DNA of 10,824 bases from contig JBBITI010000077.1 in the NCBI GenBank assembly GCA_037440885.1, positions 1-10,824 on the forward strand, in the 5' to 3' direction. The position numbers were made by a program, and so were the translations under genes. The DNA is from JBBITI01 sp037440885. GTDB lineage: Bacteria > Chloroflexota > Dehalococcoidia > Dehalococcoidales > UBA2162. Positions 1-8,174 of this stretch are shown one piece after another (within the stretch, counting starts at the first letter, position 1; every line of letters starts with the position of its first letter). The notes beneath the pieces are model-generated. The model searched no databases, was not told the DNA's origin, and saw only the letters and a program-made list of their open reading frames with translations.

Positions 1-2
1 TC

Positions 3-308
3 AATGCTTTCTTGTTTGTGTTTGCTGCAATATTAACAGGGAAAAATTACCGGGGGGCCTGGCGTATCATGTGGCGCGATCACCGCAATACGTCCAGTCC
101 CAACGGTGGCTGGACGATGGGAGCCATGGCCGGAGCCCTGGGTGTCCAGCTTGAAAAAATAAGATATTATAAATTGGGAGATATAAAGAAGGAACGGCTG
201 CCCATAACGATCGGTTATTCTTTAAGTATGATGCTGGCGACGGCGGTTATCTGGATCGTATTATTGGTTGCCGGACAGGTGGGATATTATGTACTCACCC
301 AAGCCTAA
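3..308 (+). CDS. cbiB: Adenosylcobinamide-phosphate synthase CbiB, C-terminal fragment (5' end outside window)
   Basis: This is the last 101 residues of CbiB, the inner-membrane enzyme that joins adenosylcobyric acid to (R)-1-amino-2-propanol phosphate (or the free aminopropanol) to give adenosylcobinamide (phosphate). The frame is open from the first base, so the start lies upstream. The fragment shows the family's C-terminal signature: a conserved WRDHRN stretch, then SPNGGWTMGAMAGALGVQLEK (the usual form is SPNAG..AAMAGALGV.L.K), then the YYKLGD segment. A hydrophobic segment at the end (roughly from SLSMMLATAV to QVGYYV) fits the last membrane helix. Its last 20 bases overlap the start of the cobD gene, which points to translational coupling. 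The identification rests on this motif and on the cobD and cbiP neighbours. Confidence 0.9.
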   Translation, partial: NAFLFVFAAILTGKNYRGAWRIMWRDHRNTSSPNGGWTMGAMAGALGVQLEKIRYYKLGDIKKERLPITIGYSLSMMLATAVIWIVLLVAGQVGYYVLTQA

Positions 309-1386
309 GATTGATCATCTCGTGCGTCCGGTTCACGGTGGGATCGACCGTCGCGAACTCCTGCGTTTTGGGATTAGTCCGGAGAAAGCCCTCGATTTTT
401 CGGTCAGTGTCAATCCCTTCGGCCCGCCACCCGGGATCCGCGACGCTATTGCCCGGGCGGCGGTCGATATCTACCCTGATCCCGATGCCACCGAAGTCCG
501 GGAGGTATTAGCGACCATGCTCCATGTCTCACCGGAGAATGTATTTGTCGGAAGCGGCTCGACTGAGATTATCCGTTTGATCGCAACGGCTTGTTTCGAT
601 GTCGATGACCGGGTGGTCATCCCGCAACCGACGTATGGTGAATACGAAACAGCCTGCCAACTGGTCGGTGCCCGTTTGTTGAAACCGTGGATGCTGGGTG
701 AGGTTGATTTCCGCATCAATATCGAACGGCTGAAAGCAATCATTGAAGAATATCGTCCGGGTGGTCTTTTCCTTTGTAATCCCAATAATCCTACTGGTGA
801 ATATCTGTCCCGCGATAAGGTGAACAATCTTCTCTACATACTGGGACGAGGGCTCCTGATGCTGGATGAAGCTTATATTGCTTTCACCGAGACTGCGTGG
901 AATTCACTGGATTTGATTGAGACCGACCGGTTGATTGTTATCCGTTCGATGACTAAGGATTTTGCGCTGCCAGGCTTGCGACTGGGTTACGCCGTATCCT
1001 CGAAAACTCTTATTTCGCTCCTGGATCGCGTCAAACCGCCGTGGAATGTTAGTTCGGTAGCCCAATCGGCTGCATTATTCGTGCTCGGACAGGACGCTTT
1101 TCTGGCTGACTGTGCCCGGAAATTACAGGAAGCCCGCGATTTCCTCGTCTTCGGACTGCAAAAACGGGGATATTCGGTTATCCCTTCCGAAGCAAATTTC
1201 TTTCTGGTAAGAGTCGGTGACGCAGCAGGATTCCGCACAGCACTGCTGCGCCAGGGAATCATTGTTCGCAGTTGTGCATCTTTTGGTATACCGACCTATG
1301 TGCGCCTCGCTCCCCGGACAATAGAAGAATGCCAGATTTTGCTGGATGCCGTCGACAATCCGGAGGTAAGCCGTTATGCCCGCTAA
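289..1386 (+). CDS. cobD: L-threonine-O-3-phosphate decarboxylase CobD (PLP-dependent, HisC-like fold)
   Basis: This 365-residue fold-type I PLP enzyme decarboxylates threonine phosphate to (R)-1-amino-2-propanol O-2-phosphate, the linker that CbiB attaches to cobyric acid. Visible motifs are SVNPFGPP (38-48, typical of CobD and not of HisC), the PLP-phosphate region GSGSTE (88-93), NPNNPTG (164-170), DEAY (193-196), the Schiff-base lysine K223 in SMTKDFALPGLRLGY, and R339 in YVRLAPRT for the substrate acid group. I chose the ATG at 289 because AGGTGGG (277-283) sits 5 bases upstream; a TTG at 268 is open in frame but lacks a comparable site. The gene overlaps cbiB by 20 bases and cbiP by 11. 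HisC (histidinol-phosphate aminotransferase) is the main alternative, but the corrinoid neighbours and the N-terminal motif argue against it. Confidence 0.9.
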   Translation: MYSPKPKIDHLVRPVHGGIDRRELLRFGISPEKALDFSVSVNPFGPPPGIRDAIARAAVDIYPDPDATEVREVLATMLHVSPENVFVGSGSTEIIRLIATACFDVDDRVVIPQPTYGEYETACQLVGARLLKPWMLGEVDFRINIERLKAIIEEYRPGGLFLCNPNNPTGEYLSRDKVNNLLYILGRGLLMLDEAYIAFTETAWNSLDLIETDRLIVIRSMTKDFALPGLRLGYAVSSKTLISLLDRVKPPWNVSSVAQSAALFVLGQDAFLADCARKLQEARDFLVFGLQKRGYSVIPSEANFFLVRVGDAAGFRTALLRQGIIVRSCASFGIPTYVRLAPRTIEECQILLDAVDNPEVSRYAR

Positions 1387-2884
1387 AACATTGATGGTCC
1401 AGGGCACTGCGTCATCGGTTGGCAAAAGCATCATCGTTAGCGCTTTATGCCGCATATTTCGCCAGGATGGCTATAATGTTGCTCCGTTTAAATCGCAAAA
1501 TATGGCTTTGAATTCTTTTGTCACGCGTGAGGGCGGAGAGATCGGGAGAGCTCAAGCGGTCCAGGCTGAGGCTGCTCGTGTCTTGCCCACTGTCGATATG
1601 AATCCGATTCTGCTGAAACCGGAGACAGACTCCCGTTCCCAGGTGGTTGTTCTTGGCAAAGTATGGAAGAACCTTACCGCCAGCGCTTATTACGAGCATA
1701 CTTCCTATCTCACCGGGATAATTGAAGGTTCGCTGTCAAGGTTGCGTGCTGAATACGATATTGTTGTAATCGAAGGAGCCGGTAGCCCGGCAGAGATCAA
1801 CCTCCAGGAACGAGAAATTGTCAACATGAGAATCGCTCGCATGGCTAGCGCTCCTGTCCTACTGGTGGGTGATATCGATCGGGGCGGTGTTTTTGCCTCG
1901 CTAGTCGGTACAATCGAATTGCTGCCCGAGATCGACCGGAATCTGGTGCAGGGTTTGATCATCAATAAGTTCCGCGGCGATGTTTCGCTGCTGAAACCGG
2001 GGCTTGATTTCCTGGAAAACAAAACCGGTAAACCGGTACTGGGAGTAGTCCCTTTTTTCAAGGGGTTGCGTATTGCCCAGGAAGACTCGGTCTGGCTGGA
2101 AGACAAGCTGGATGCCCCCGTGCTACCAGGTATCGATATAGCAGTCATTGCTCTGCCTCATATCGCCAACTATGATGATTTCGATCCGTTGGAAGCCGCA
2201 GGATGCAGTGTGCGATATATTGCTTCTGCCGATCAAATAGGAAACCCTGATCTCATCATCCTGCCCGGCACCAAGACGACTGCAGCCGATCTCAATTACA
2301 TCCGGGAATGCGGGATTGCCCGGGTGATCAAGCAGCGGGCTGAGACCGGGACACCGGTAATCGGACTCTGCGGCGGTTTTCAAATGCTGGGTAAAAAGAT
2401 TTTGGACCTCCACCATGTTGAATCCAGGGAGGATAGCGTCGAAGGTCTTGGGTTATTGAATATCGAAACCGCTTTCGCCACGGTGAAGACTACTACCCAG
2501 GTGCAAGCCTGTTTTCTTGGCGGCAATGGTATCCTCGAAGGATTGCAGGGACAGGAAGTAACCGGATATGAAATCCACATGGGTCTGACGATAGATCCCA
2601 ACGCCGCCCCGGTTTTCCGTATCACTGCCACACCTTCAGGAATGGCTGGTTATCTCGACGGAGCGCAATCGGATAACGGTAACATTTTCGGTAGTTACAT
2701 CCACGGGTTGTTCGATAATCCTGGTTTTACTACTGCCCTGCTGGATCGGCTGCGAGCCCGTAAAGGAATGGTAACCGGATCGGTCAGTGTATTCGATAAG
2801 CATACCCAGTACGACGAACTCGCCCGCATTATCAGGCACAGCCTGGACGTAACACGCCTCTACCAGATCACCGGTCTGCGCTGA
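1376..2884 (+). CDS. cbiP: Cobyric acid synthase CbiP (glutamine-hydrolysing)
   Basis: This 502-residue enzyme amidates the b, d, e and g side chains of adenosylcobyrinic acid a,c-diamide, using ATP and glutamine. The length matches the family (about 500). The N-terminal ATP-binding synthetase domain shows QGTASSVGKS (9-18) and GDIDRGGVF (165-173). The C-terminal class I glutamine amidotransferase domain has its nucleophile at C332 in GLCGGFQMLG and the catalytic His at H443 in SYIHGLFD. The ATG at 1376 is preceded by GGAGGT (1362-1367) at 8 bases spacing, inside the end of cobD. It is the last gene of the corrinoid run; a convergent gene follows. I see no clear terminator hairpin in the 52 bases to that gene. 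CobB/CbiA (a,c-diamide synthase) is related but is shorter and lacks this N-terminal layout. Confidence 0.95.
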   Translation: MPAKTLMVQGTASSVGKSIIVSALCRIFRQDGYNVAPFKSQNMALNSFVTREGGEIGRAQAVQAEAARVLPTVDMNPILLKPETDSRSQVVVLGKVWKNLTASAYYEHTSYLTGIIEGSLSRLRAEYDIVVIEGAGSPAEINLQEREIVNMRIARMASAPVLLVGDIDRGGVFASLVGTIELLPEIDRNLVQGLIINKFRGDVSLLKPGLDFLENKTGKPVLGVVPFFKGLRIAQEDSVWLEDKLDAPVLPGIDIAVIALPHIANYDDFDPLEAAGCSVRYIASADQIGNPDLIILPGTKTTAADLNYIRECGIARVIKQRAETGTPVIGLCGGFQMLGKKILDLHHVESREDSVEGLGLLNIETAFATVKTTTQVQACFLGGNGILEGLQGQEVTGYEIHMGLTIDPNAAPVFRITATPSGMAGYLDGAQSDNGNIFGSYIHGLFDNPGFTTALLDRLRARKGMVTGSVSVFDKHTQYDELARIIRHSLDVTRLYQITGLR

Positions 2885-2936
2885 CTTGAGAAATAATGGA
2901 TCCGGCGCTTGTATCAAAGGCAATTACTTCTTCACA

Positions 2937-4232
2937 TCAGACAGCGGGTTTTCTCCTTCGGAATGTATCACCGTTCCATAAGAAGGCAGTGCAGGCTAAT
3001 GCCAGGATAACCTGGGTGATCGCCCCGCCGATGAGTACCGGGTCGAATCCGTAAGTATCGATCAACCGCCCGGCTACCGGAGTCATCACACCCGCCAGTT
3101 CTGCTCCAGCAAAAAAGTAGATGCCCAAGATTGTTGCCCTCCTTTGCAGCGGGATAGCGGTTACCAGGTAAGTTTCAGCACTGGGTGCCCGGGACATATT
3201 GATTATTCCGATCAATATCAGAACGAAGGCGAATACCCAGCCGGTTGAAACGAGACTTACGACGAAGAGTAGCGGTCCGGCAAGTAAACAACTCACGGCG
3301 ACCACCGGAATTGCCCCGATTCGGTCGGCCAGGTAACCACCCAGAGGGGCAACAAACATGCCTAAGAAAGGCCCGATCGCCATCAGTAAAACAACGATAG
3401 GCGGGGCTACTTTGAGTACGTCGGTAGCATATAAAGAATAATAAGACGCGATCGATTGGGTAATCATTCCGGTACCGACACTCAAAATTATAAAGGGCAA
3501 GAAAACCCGCCAGTTGATGCTGGTTACTTCAGCGACTACCGGGGTTTTATCATTGGTGGAGTTGGTTTTCGCCGTCTGCTTGATCTCTCTCTTGCCGATC
3601 AGGTAGTACAGGGCGATACCAAGGAAGATGATTGGAATACTGAGAATGATGAAGGGACTGCGCCATGACCAGACCGCCGCCATGGGCGCTACCAGCAGGA
3701 GAACGAACCAGAAGCTCGAAGTGCCGCCGATCAGGTGCAAACCCAGTGCCCGGCCTCGTTTATCGGGTGGTGTCAAATTGGAAATGGCACTCGCTGCTGC
3801 CGGATGATAGCCGCCGCCAAGCAGAGCGGTAAATGCCAGCAGTACTACCAGCATTACGTAAGAATTGGAGAGACCGATGAGTAATCCCCCGAGAGCGACC
3901 CCCGAGATACTGAGAAAGATCATCCGGCGGGTTCCGATTTTGTCAGCCAGCCACCCGGCAGGGAGTTGAGCAGCTCCGCCCACGATCGAAAAAACGGAAA
4001 CCAGGATACCAGCCGAGGTATATGTCAGGTTAAAATCATCCCGGATCATCGGCAGCAGGGGATTGAGCATCGCCCCCACGACGTGGTGACCGAAATGGGC
4101 AAGCATGAACAGGGGTAGCAACCCGGTGAATAGCGAACGAAACCGGGCGAGATATGATAGTTTTACTGCTCCCGGCGGCTTCTTCTGAGGAGTACCTGCC
4201 GCATTCATCCGCCAGATTATATCATATATCAT
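2937..4232 (-). CDS. MFS transporter, fosmidomycin-resistance (Fsr)-like
   Basis: This is a 431-residue major facilitator protein with about 12 hydrophobic segments: six at about 33-212, a charged cytoplasmic linker at 213-242, and six at about 243-418. MFS motif A appears after helix 2 as GWLADKIGTRR (93-103), with the repeat copy GGYLADRIG at 298-306. The GGGYHPAAASAIS stretch (139-151) followed by PPDKRGRALGLH (155-166) resembles the Fsr/drug-efflux branch. The substrate cannot be told. The ATG at 4232 has GGTGG directly against it with no spacing; a second in-frame ATG at 4208 lies just after a TATAAT (4216-4221, - strand), so a leaderless start at M9 is possible. It is convergent with cbiP and divergent from the CoA-transferase pair, and nothing ties it to either pathway. 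Confidence 0.85.
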   Translation of the reverse strand: MIYDIIWRMNAAGTPQKKPPGAVKLSYLARFRSLFTGLLPLFMLAHFGHHVVGAMLNPLLPMIRDDFNLTYTSAGILVSVFSIVGGAAQLPAGWLADKIGTRRMIFLSISGVALGGLLIGLSNSYVMLVVLLAFTALLGGGYHPAAASAISNLTPPDKRGRALGLHLIGGTSSFWFVLLLVAPMAAVWSWRSPFIILSIPIIFLGIALYYLIGKREIKQTAKTNSTNDKTPVVAEVTSINWRVFLPFIILSVGTGMITQSIASYYSLYATDVLKVAPPIVVLLMAIGPFLGMFVAPLGGYLADRIGAIPVVAVSCLLAGPLLFVVSLVSTGWVFAFVLILIGIINMSRAPSAETYLVTAIPLQRRATILGIYFFAGAELAGVMTPVAGRLIDTYGFDPVLIGGAITQVILALACTAFLWNGDTFRRRKPAV

Positions 4233-4274
4233 CCACCAATTCTTGCTGACTGCTTGATATTATACTAACAGGGC

Positions 4275-4303
4275 TTGCATCCGTCTCTTATATCTACTAT
4301 GAT
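4275..4303 (+). promoter_or_regulatory. Candidate sigma70-type promoter for the CoA-transferase pair
   Basis: TTGCAT (4275-4280) and TATGAT (4298-4303) are separated by 17 bases. The -10 box matches consensus at 5 of 6, the -35 box at only 3 of 6. It would give a leader of about 85 bases before the TTG start at 4397. Prediction by eye only. Confidence 0.35.
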
Positions 4304-4307
4304 GTTC

Positions 4308-4372
4308 CCGAAAATTCGGTCTTATACGAGACTTAGGAAATTCGATCGTACTGGATTTCCGATTGAAAATCG
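4308..4372 (+). repeat. Cluster of three short inverted repeats in the leader of the CoA-transferase operon
   Basis: Three inverted repeats lie in the 90 bases before the first CoA-transferase gene: CCGAA-AA-TTCGG (4308-4319), GGAAAT/ATTTCC with a 13-base spacer (4336-4360), and CGATT-GAA-AATCG (4360-4372). The arms are only 5-6 bp. They could be operator sites or weak RNA hairpins just after the candidate promoter; in an AT-rich leader some could arise by chance. Confidence 0.3.
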
Positions 4373-4396
4373 ATATCATTACGATGGAGGTGGAAA

Positions 4397-5635
4397 TTGG
4401 GTGTACTGAGTCCCTATCGCGTTATTGATCTGGCGGGTGAGAGAGGCTTGTTCTGCGGAAAGATACTGGGGGATCTGGGAGCAGATGTCATCAAGATCGA
4501 ACCGCCCGGCGGTGATGTTGCGCGGCGCATTGGTCCTTTCTATCAAGAGAGTTACGACGAAGAAAAAAGCCTTTTCTGGTTTGCCTACAACACCAGCAAA
4601 CGCGGTATTACACTTGATATCAAGACTGCTGACGGTAAAGAGATCTTCAAGCGACTGGTCAAAACAGCCGATTTCTTAATCGAGTCTTTCGACCCGGGTT
4701 ATCTGGATCGATTAGGTCTAAGCTATACGGAACTGGAAAAAATGCACCCAGGGTTAATAATGGTATCTATAACGCCCTTCGGCCAGACCGGTCCATATAA
4801 AGATTGGAAAGCCCCGGATCTGGTTGCCTGGGCGATGGGTGGAGGTATGGCACCTTTCGGAGATCCGGACCGGCCGCCCTACCATGTTAGTTACCATTCT
4901 CAAGCATATCTTTGCGCCGGTGCCGATGGTGCCATCGGTGCTTTGATGGCTTTAGCCGATCGTTCTTTAACCGGGGAAGGTCAACAGGTTGATGTATCTA
5001 TTCAAGAAGCGGTAGTACAGAATACCGAGCACATCACCTCGGGTTGGGATCTGGGGAAAAGAATCCAAAAAAGAGGTCTGGAAGCGACCGGAGCGAATGT
5101 CCGGCAGGTATTGACCCGGCTCTGGCCGTGCAAGGATGGTTATGTATCCTGGTTTTTTTGGGGCGGGGTGATGTCGGTTCGTACCAATGTCCCGCTGGTG
5201 AAATGGATGGAAAGCGAAGGTATGTCCGATGCATTCCTGTCGAATTACAACTGGGAGAAATTTGGGAATGATACTACCCAGGAAGAGATTCACCGCCTGG
5301 AAGCACCGGTGAAAAAATTCTTTCTGTCTCATACTAAAAAGGAGCTTTTTGAAGGGGCGATCCGGACTAATACCCAGGTCTATCCGGTCTCGACTCCTGC
5401 CGATATGCTGGCTGATGAACAGCTAGCCGCTCGGAAATTCTGGGTCGAGGTCGAGCATCCGGAACTTATGACAAAGCTTATTTATCCAGGCCCGTTCATC
5501 ACTTCGAATGAAGCCCCACCGATGGTAAGCCGCCGGGCACCGCTTGTCGGAGAACATAATCTAGAGATATACGAGGGTGAACTTGGCCTCTCCCGGCAGG
5601 AAATTATCGCTCTCACCGAAGCTGGCGTAATTTAG
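4397..5635 (+). CDS. Family III (CaiB/BaiF) CoA-transferase-like protein lacking the catalytic Asp
   Basis: This 412-residue protein has the family III CoA-transferase fold. Visible are the N-terminal GDLGADVIKIEPPGGD (25-40), NTSKRGITLDIK (65-76), ADFLIESFDPGYLDRLGL (91-108), ITPFGQTGPY (125-134) and LTGEGQQVDVS (191-201). Active members use an Asp that forms an aspartyl-CoA intermediate, about 15 residues before the end of the conserved G-L-x-A-L segment. Here that column holds Tyr171 (SQAYLCAG). The start is TTG at 4397, with GGAGGTGG (4386-4393) just upstream and no ATG that fits. The stop overlaps the ribosome site of the next gene, so the two are co-translated. It may be the non-catalytic partner of that gene's product, or a branch with another mechanism. 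No acyl substrate can be named from the context. Confidence 0.85.
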   Translation: MGVLSPYRVIDLAGERGLFCGKILGDLGADVIKIEPPGGDVARRIGPFYQESYDEEKSLFWFAYNTSKRGITLDIKTADGKEIFKRLVKTADFLIESFDPGYLDRLGLSYTELEKMHPGLIMVSITPFGQTGPYKDWKAPDLVAWAMGGGMAPFGDPDRPPYHVSYHSQAYLCAGADGAIGALMALADRSLTGEGQQVDVSIQEAVVQNTEHITSGWDLGKRIQKRGLEATGANVRQVLTRLWPCKDGYVSWFFWGGVMSVRTNVPLVKWMESEGMSDAFLSNYNWEKFGNDTTQEEIHRLEAPVKKFFLSHTKKELFEGAIRTNTQVYPVSTPADMLADEQLAARKFWVEVEHPELMTKLIYPGPFITSNEAPPMVSRRAPLVGEHNLEIYEGELGLSRQEIIALTEAGVI

Positions 5636-5645
5636 GAGAAAGCGG

Positions 5646-6827
5646 ATGAAGAGACTTCTTGAAGGCGTAAAAGTGGTTGATTTTACCTGGCATCTTACTG
5701 GTCCGTTGACGACTAAAGCCCTATCCGATGCCGGAGCGGAAGTAATCCGGGTCGAAAGCCGGAAGCGACCTGATATCCAGCGAGTAGGGGCTAAATTCGG
5801 CAGTTTCAGCCAGTATAATACTAGCAAACTGGGTATTACCCTTGATCTCTCGATACCGAAAGGTTTAGAGCTTTGTAAAAAGCTGATTGCCCGGGCAGAT
5901 GTCGTTGTAGAAAACTTTGCCGGTGGAGCAATCGAACGTATGGGCCTGGGTTATGAAGTCCTGCGGAAAATCAAGCCGGATATCATCATGCTCAGTTCCT
6001 GTATGCAAGGTCAGACCGGTCCGCATGCCAAGCACCCCGGATCCGGGCACAAGCTTACTGCTTTAGCCGGATTCTGCCACTTTACGGGTTGGCCGGACTG
6101 CGAACCGGGTTATATCGGTGCCTACACCGATTTTTTAGCACCACGGATGAATATTATTGCCATCCTGGCGGCGCTGGAATATAAGCGGCAAACCGGAAAG
6201 GGACAGTATCTGGACATGTCGCAGTATGAAAATTCGATCCATTTCTTGAGTGCCATGATACTCGATTACACCGCTAATAAACGGGTTAAAGAACGCATCG
6301 GAAATAAGTGTGAATATGCCGCGCCGCACAATGCCTACAGATGCAAAGGCGAGGACCGCTGGTGTACTATTGCTGTGTTTACTGATGAGGAATGGAGATC
6401 TTTTTGCCGGGTAATCGGTGCTCCTGCCTGGACCAAAGAAGAACGGTTTGCTACGTTAACCGGTCGGAAAGCAAATGAGGAAGAGTTGGATAGACAGGTT
6501 ACCGAATGGACCCGCGAACGGACGGCTGAAGCGGTGATGAGTGTGATGCAGAACGCCGGTGTCCCGGCCGGTGTGGTCGAGACGGGCGAAGATATTTTGG
6601 ATAAAGACCCGCAATTCAAGCACCGGAATACATTCATCGAGTTGGAACACCCGGACGGCGGACGTTACCGGACCCAGACCGGACCTCACTGTATATTGTC
6701 AAAGGCGGAGTGGAAAGTTTTCCGGGCGCCACGCCTGGGTGAACATAATGAGCAGGTTTTCAAAGGGCTGCTGGGCTTGTCTGATAGAGAGTATGAAGCT
6801 CTGGTTAAGGAAGGCGTTATTGCTTGA
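5646..6827 (+). CDS. Family III (CaiB/BaiF) CoA-transferase with catalytic Asp162
   Basis: This 393-residue family III CoA-transferase moves CoA between carboxylic acids through a covalent aspartyl intermediate. It shows SDAGAEVIRVESR (27-39), NTSKLGITLDLS (58-69), ADVVVENFAGGAIERMGLGY (84-103), GQTGP (122-126) and RQTGKGQYLDMSQYE (181-195). The catalytic aspartate is D162 in AYTDFLAP, 15 residues before the leucine of ILAAL, exactly the family spacing. The ATG at 5646 follows AGGAG (5634-5638) at 7 bases; that site overlaps the stop of the preceding paralogue. Tandem, dissimilar family III subunits are known as heteromers, for example benzylsuccinate CoA-transferase BbsEF, and the Asp/Tyr pairing here suggests the same. 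The substrate is unknown; carnitine, bile acid, benzylsuccinate or oxalate type acids cannot be separated by eye. Confidence 0.88.
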   Translation: MKRLLEGVKVVDFTWHLTGPLTTKALSDAGAEVIRVESRKRPDIQRVGAKFGSFSQYNTSKLGITLDLSIPKGLELCKKLIARADVVVENFAGGAIERMGLGYEVLRKIKPDIIMLSSCMQGQTGPHAKHPGSGHKLTALAGFCHFTGWPDCEPGYIGAYTDFLAPRMNIIAILAALEYKRQTGKGQYLDMSQYENSIHFLSAMILDYTANKRVKERIGNKCEYAAPHNAYRCKGEDRWCTIAVFTDEEWRSFCRVIGAPAWTKEERFATLTGRKANEEELDRQVTEWTRERTAEAVMSVMQNAGVPAGVVETGEDILDKDPQFKHRNTFIELEHPDGGRYRTQTGPHCILSKAEWKVFRAPRLGEHNEQVFKGLLGLSDREYEALVKEGVIA

Positions 6828-6913
6828 AGTATTCACCGGCAAGACGGTCACAGCAGAGACTGCCTTGCCTCTATTTTCCAGTTTGATGACTCGCTTGACA
6901 GATACGGGAGAAA

Positions 6914-7744
6914 GTGAACTCACCTAAGACAGTAATGAAAGCCCGAAAGATTATTACTCATCCCGGGAGTGCTCACTTTGACGAAGTGACGGCTATCAGC
7001 CTGGTGCTGGCGGTACATAACCGTACCATTTTTCAAATCGAGCGGCGTGAACCCCGACTGGCAGAGTTAGATGATCCGAATATCTGGATTATTGATATCG
7101 GTGATCGTTATGAACCAACCAGGCTTAATTTCGACCATCATCAGGATGCGGCGAGCCCTTCTTCTTTCGTGCTGGTTGCCGAATATCTAGGCCTTCGGGA
7201 GACTATGGCGGTAATGCCGTGGTGGGAATTTAAGGACAGCGTCGATCGCATTGGTCCGGCAGCAGCATCCCTCCGGTTTAACGGCGGCGATGATCTGGTC
7301 AACCGTAATCCGGTCGAAACATGGTTTACTGATGAATTTGCCGCTGACCCCGGAGCATGCTTACCTGCATTGAGACGGTTTGGTAAAAACCTGATCAAAA
7401 GTGCACGGGTTTTAAAAAAACAAGTCGATTACTGGAAAAGCATACCTCTAATCGATATAAATGGAGTGCCGGTCATCATCGGCGATACCCGGGAATCGCT
7501 GGGGTTGGAAGAATTCCGACGATTGGCTTCGCATCCTCCGGATGTTGTGATATCCCTGGACCGTCGCGGGGAGGGGTGGCGTCTTTTTCGTTATGAAGGT
7601 ACTCCGGTTGACTTTACATTGATTACCGACCGTCCTGAGATTGAATTTGTACACCATACCGGCTTTCTGGCTAAAACCCGGGAGAGGATCCCGAAGGAAA
7701 CATTATTGGAAATAATCAGGAAAGCAGTCAGAAAAAAGTCATAG
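6914..7744 (+). CDS. MYG1-family (UPF0160) DHH-type metal-dependent phosphoesterase
   Basis: This 276-residue protein matches the MYG1 family, DHH-related metal-dependent phosphoesterases whose eukaryotic member is a 3'-5' RNA exonuclease. Candidate metal ligands are H16, H21 and D23 in ITHPGSAHFDE (14-24), D61 in IIDIGDRYEP (59-68), and D74-H75-H76 in FDHHQ, in the family order. Eukaryotic members begin with a very similar THxGxFHxDE and end this part with YDHHQ. The bacterial role is not established. The start is GTG at 6914, 3 bases after GGGAG (6906-6910); an ATG at 6935 is an alternative with a poorer site. It lies 86 bases after the CoA-transferase pair on the same strand and may share its transcript, but no functional link is evident. 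Confidence 0.8.
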   Translation: MNSPKTVMKARKIITHPGSAHFDEVTAISLVLAVHNRTIFQIERREPRLAELDDPNIWIIDIGDRYEPTRLNFDHHQDAASPSSFVLVAEYLGLRETMAVMPWWEFKDSVDRIGPAAASLRFNGGDDLVNRNPVETWFTDEFAADPGACLPALRRFGKNLIKSARVLKKQVDYWKSIPLIDINGVPVIIGDTRESLGLEEFRRLASHPPDVVISLDRRGEGWRLFRYEGTPVDFTLITDRPEIEFVHHTGFLAKTRERIPKETLLEIIRKAVRKKS

Positions 7745-8003
7745 CTGTGAAAAAGCAAAATCCGGCTGCGTCAATTAGTCGGGAAGCACTGGTTGGTAAA
7801 ACATTCACCGTGTTATGCCTTGTTTATATATGAATCATGTCTGTGCAAACATAATAGAATATGACCGTTGCGAGGGACATCAGGGATGATCAAGTGGAGA
7901 AGAAAACAGCAGAAACAAAATATTTCCGGTAATCTGTTTCTGACGTTGTGAAAGGAAACAAATGGGGTGGAGAAGCGATCGGACTGTCCAGTGCCGGAGA
8001 GGT

Positions 8004-8025
8004 GATTCCGGCAAAAGCCAGGATC
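8004..8025. repeat. Decayed copy of a dispersed REP-like hairpin repeat
   Basis: GATTCCGGC (8004-8012), a loop of AAAA, and GCCAGGATC (8017-8025) form a hairpin with one wobble and one mismatch. The sequence resembles the dispersed intergenic repeat of the form TCATTCCGGCGAAAGCCGGAATC seen in many bacterial genomes, whose reverse translation reads AFAG; here the minus strand reads AFAGIT. The two changed positions suggest a decayed copy. Only one copy lies in the window, so dispersal cannot be shown here. Confidence 0.45.
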
Positions 8026-8153
8026 AATCTGGGTATCACCGTAGTGCACAGGCCATATATGTTCCATGAATTCACCCACAAGCACATGTTTACCGAGTAT
8101 TTTCTCTTCGTCTTCTCTATGATTACATGATCTCTGTCGCCGATGATGTCTCC

Positions 8154-8174
8154 GACGATAATGCTATTATCGTC
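8154..8174. repeat. Perfect 9-bp inverted repeat with 3-base loop
   Basis: GACGATAAT (8154-8162), GCT, ATTATCGTC (8166-8174) is a perfect hairpin. No T-run follows on either strand, so it does not look like an intrinsic terminator. It lies within the non-coding stretch and could be part of a mobile repeat unit together with the hairpin 130 bases to its left. Confidence 0.5.

Noticed and set aside
2885..2936. A bidirectional terminator between the convergent cbiP and MFS genes
   Set aside because: No GC-rich stem followed by a T-run is visible on either strand in these 52 bases.
6559..6927. A 122-residue open frame overlapping the end of the second CoA-transferase
   Set aside because: It lies in another frame of a well-supported gene and shows no motif; only its last part reaches the short intergenic gap.
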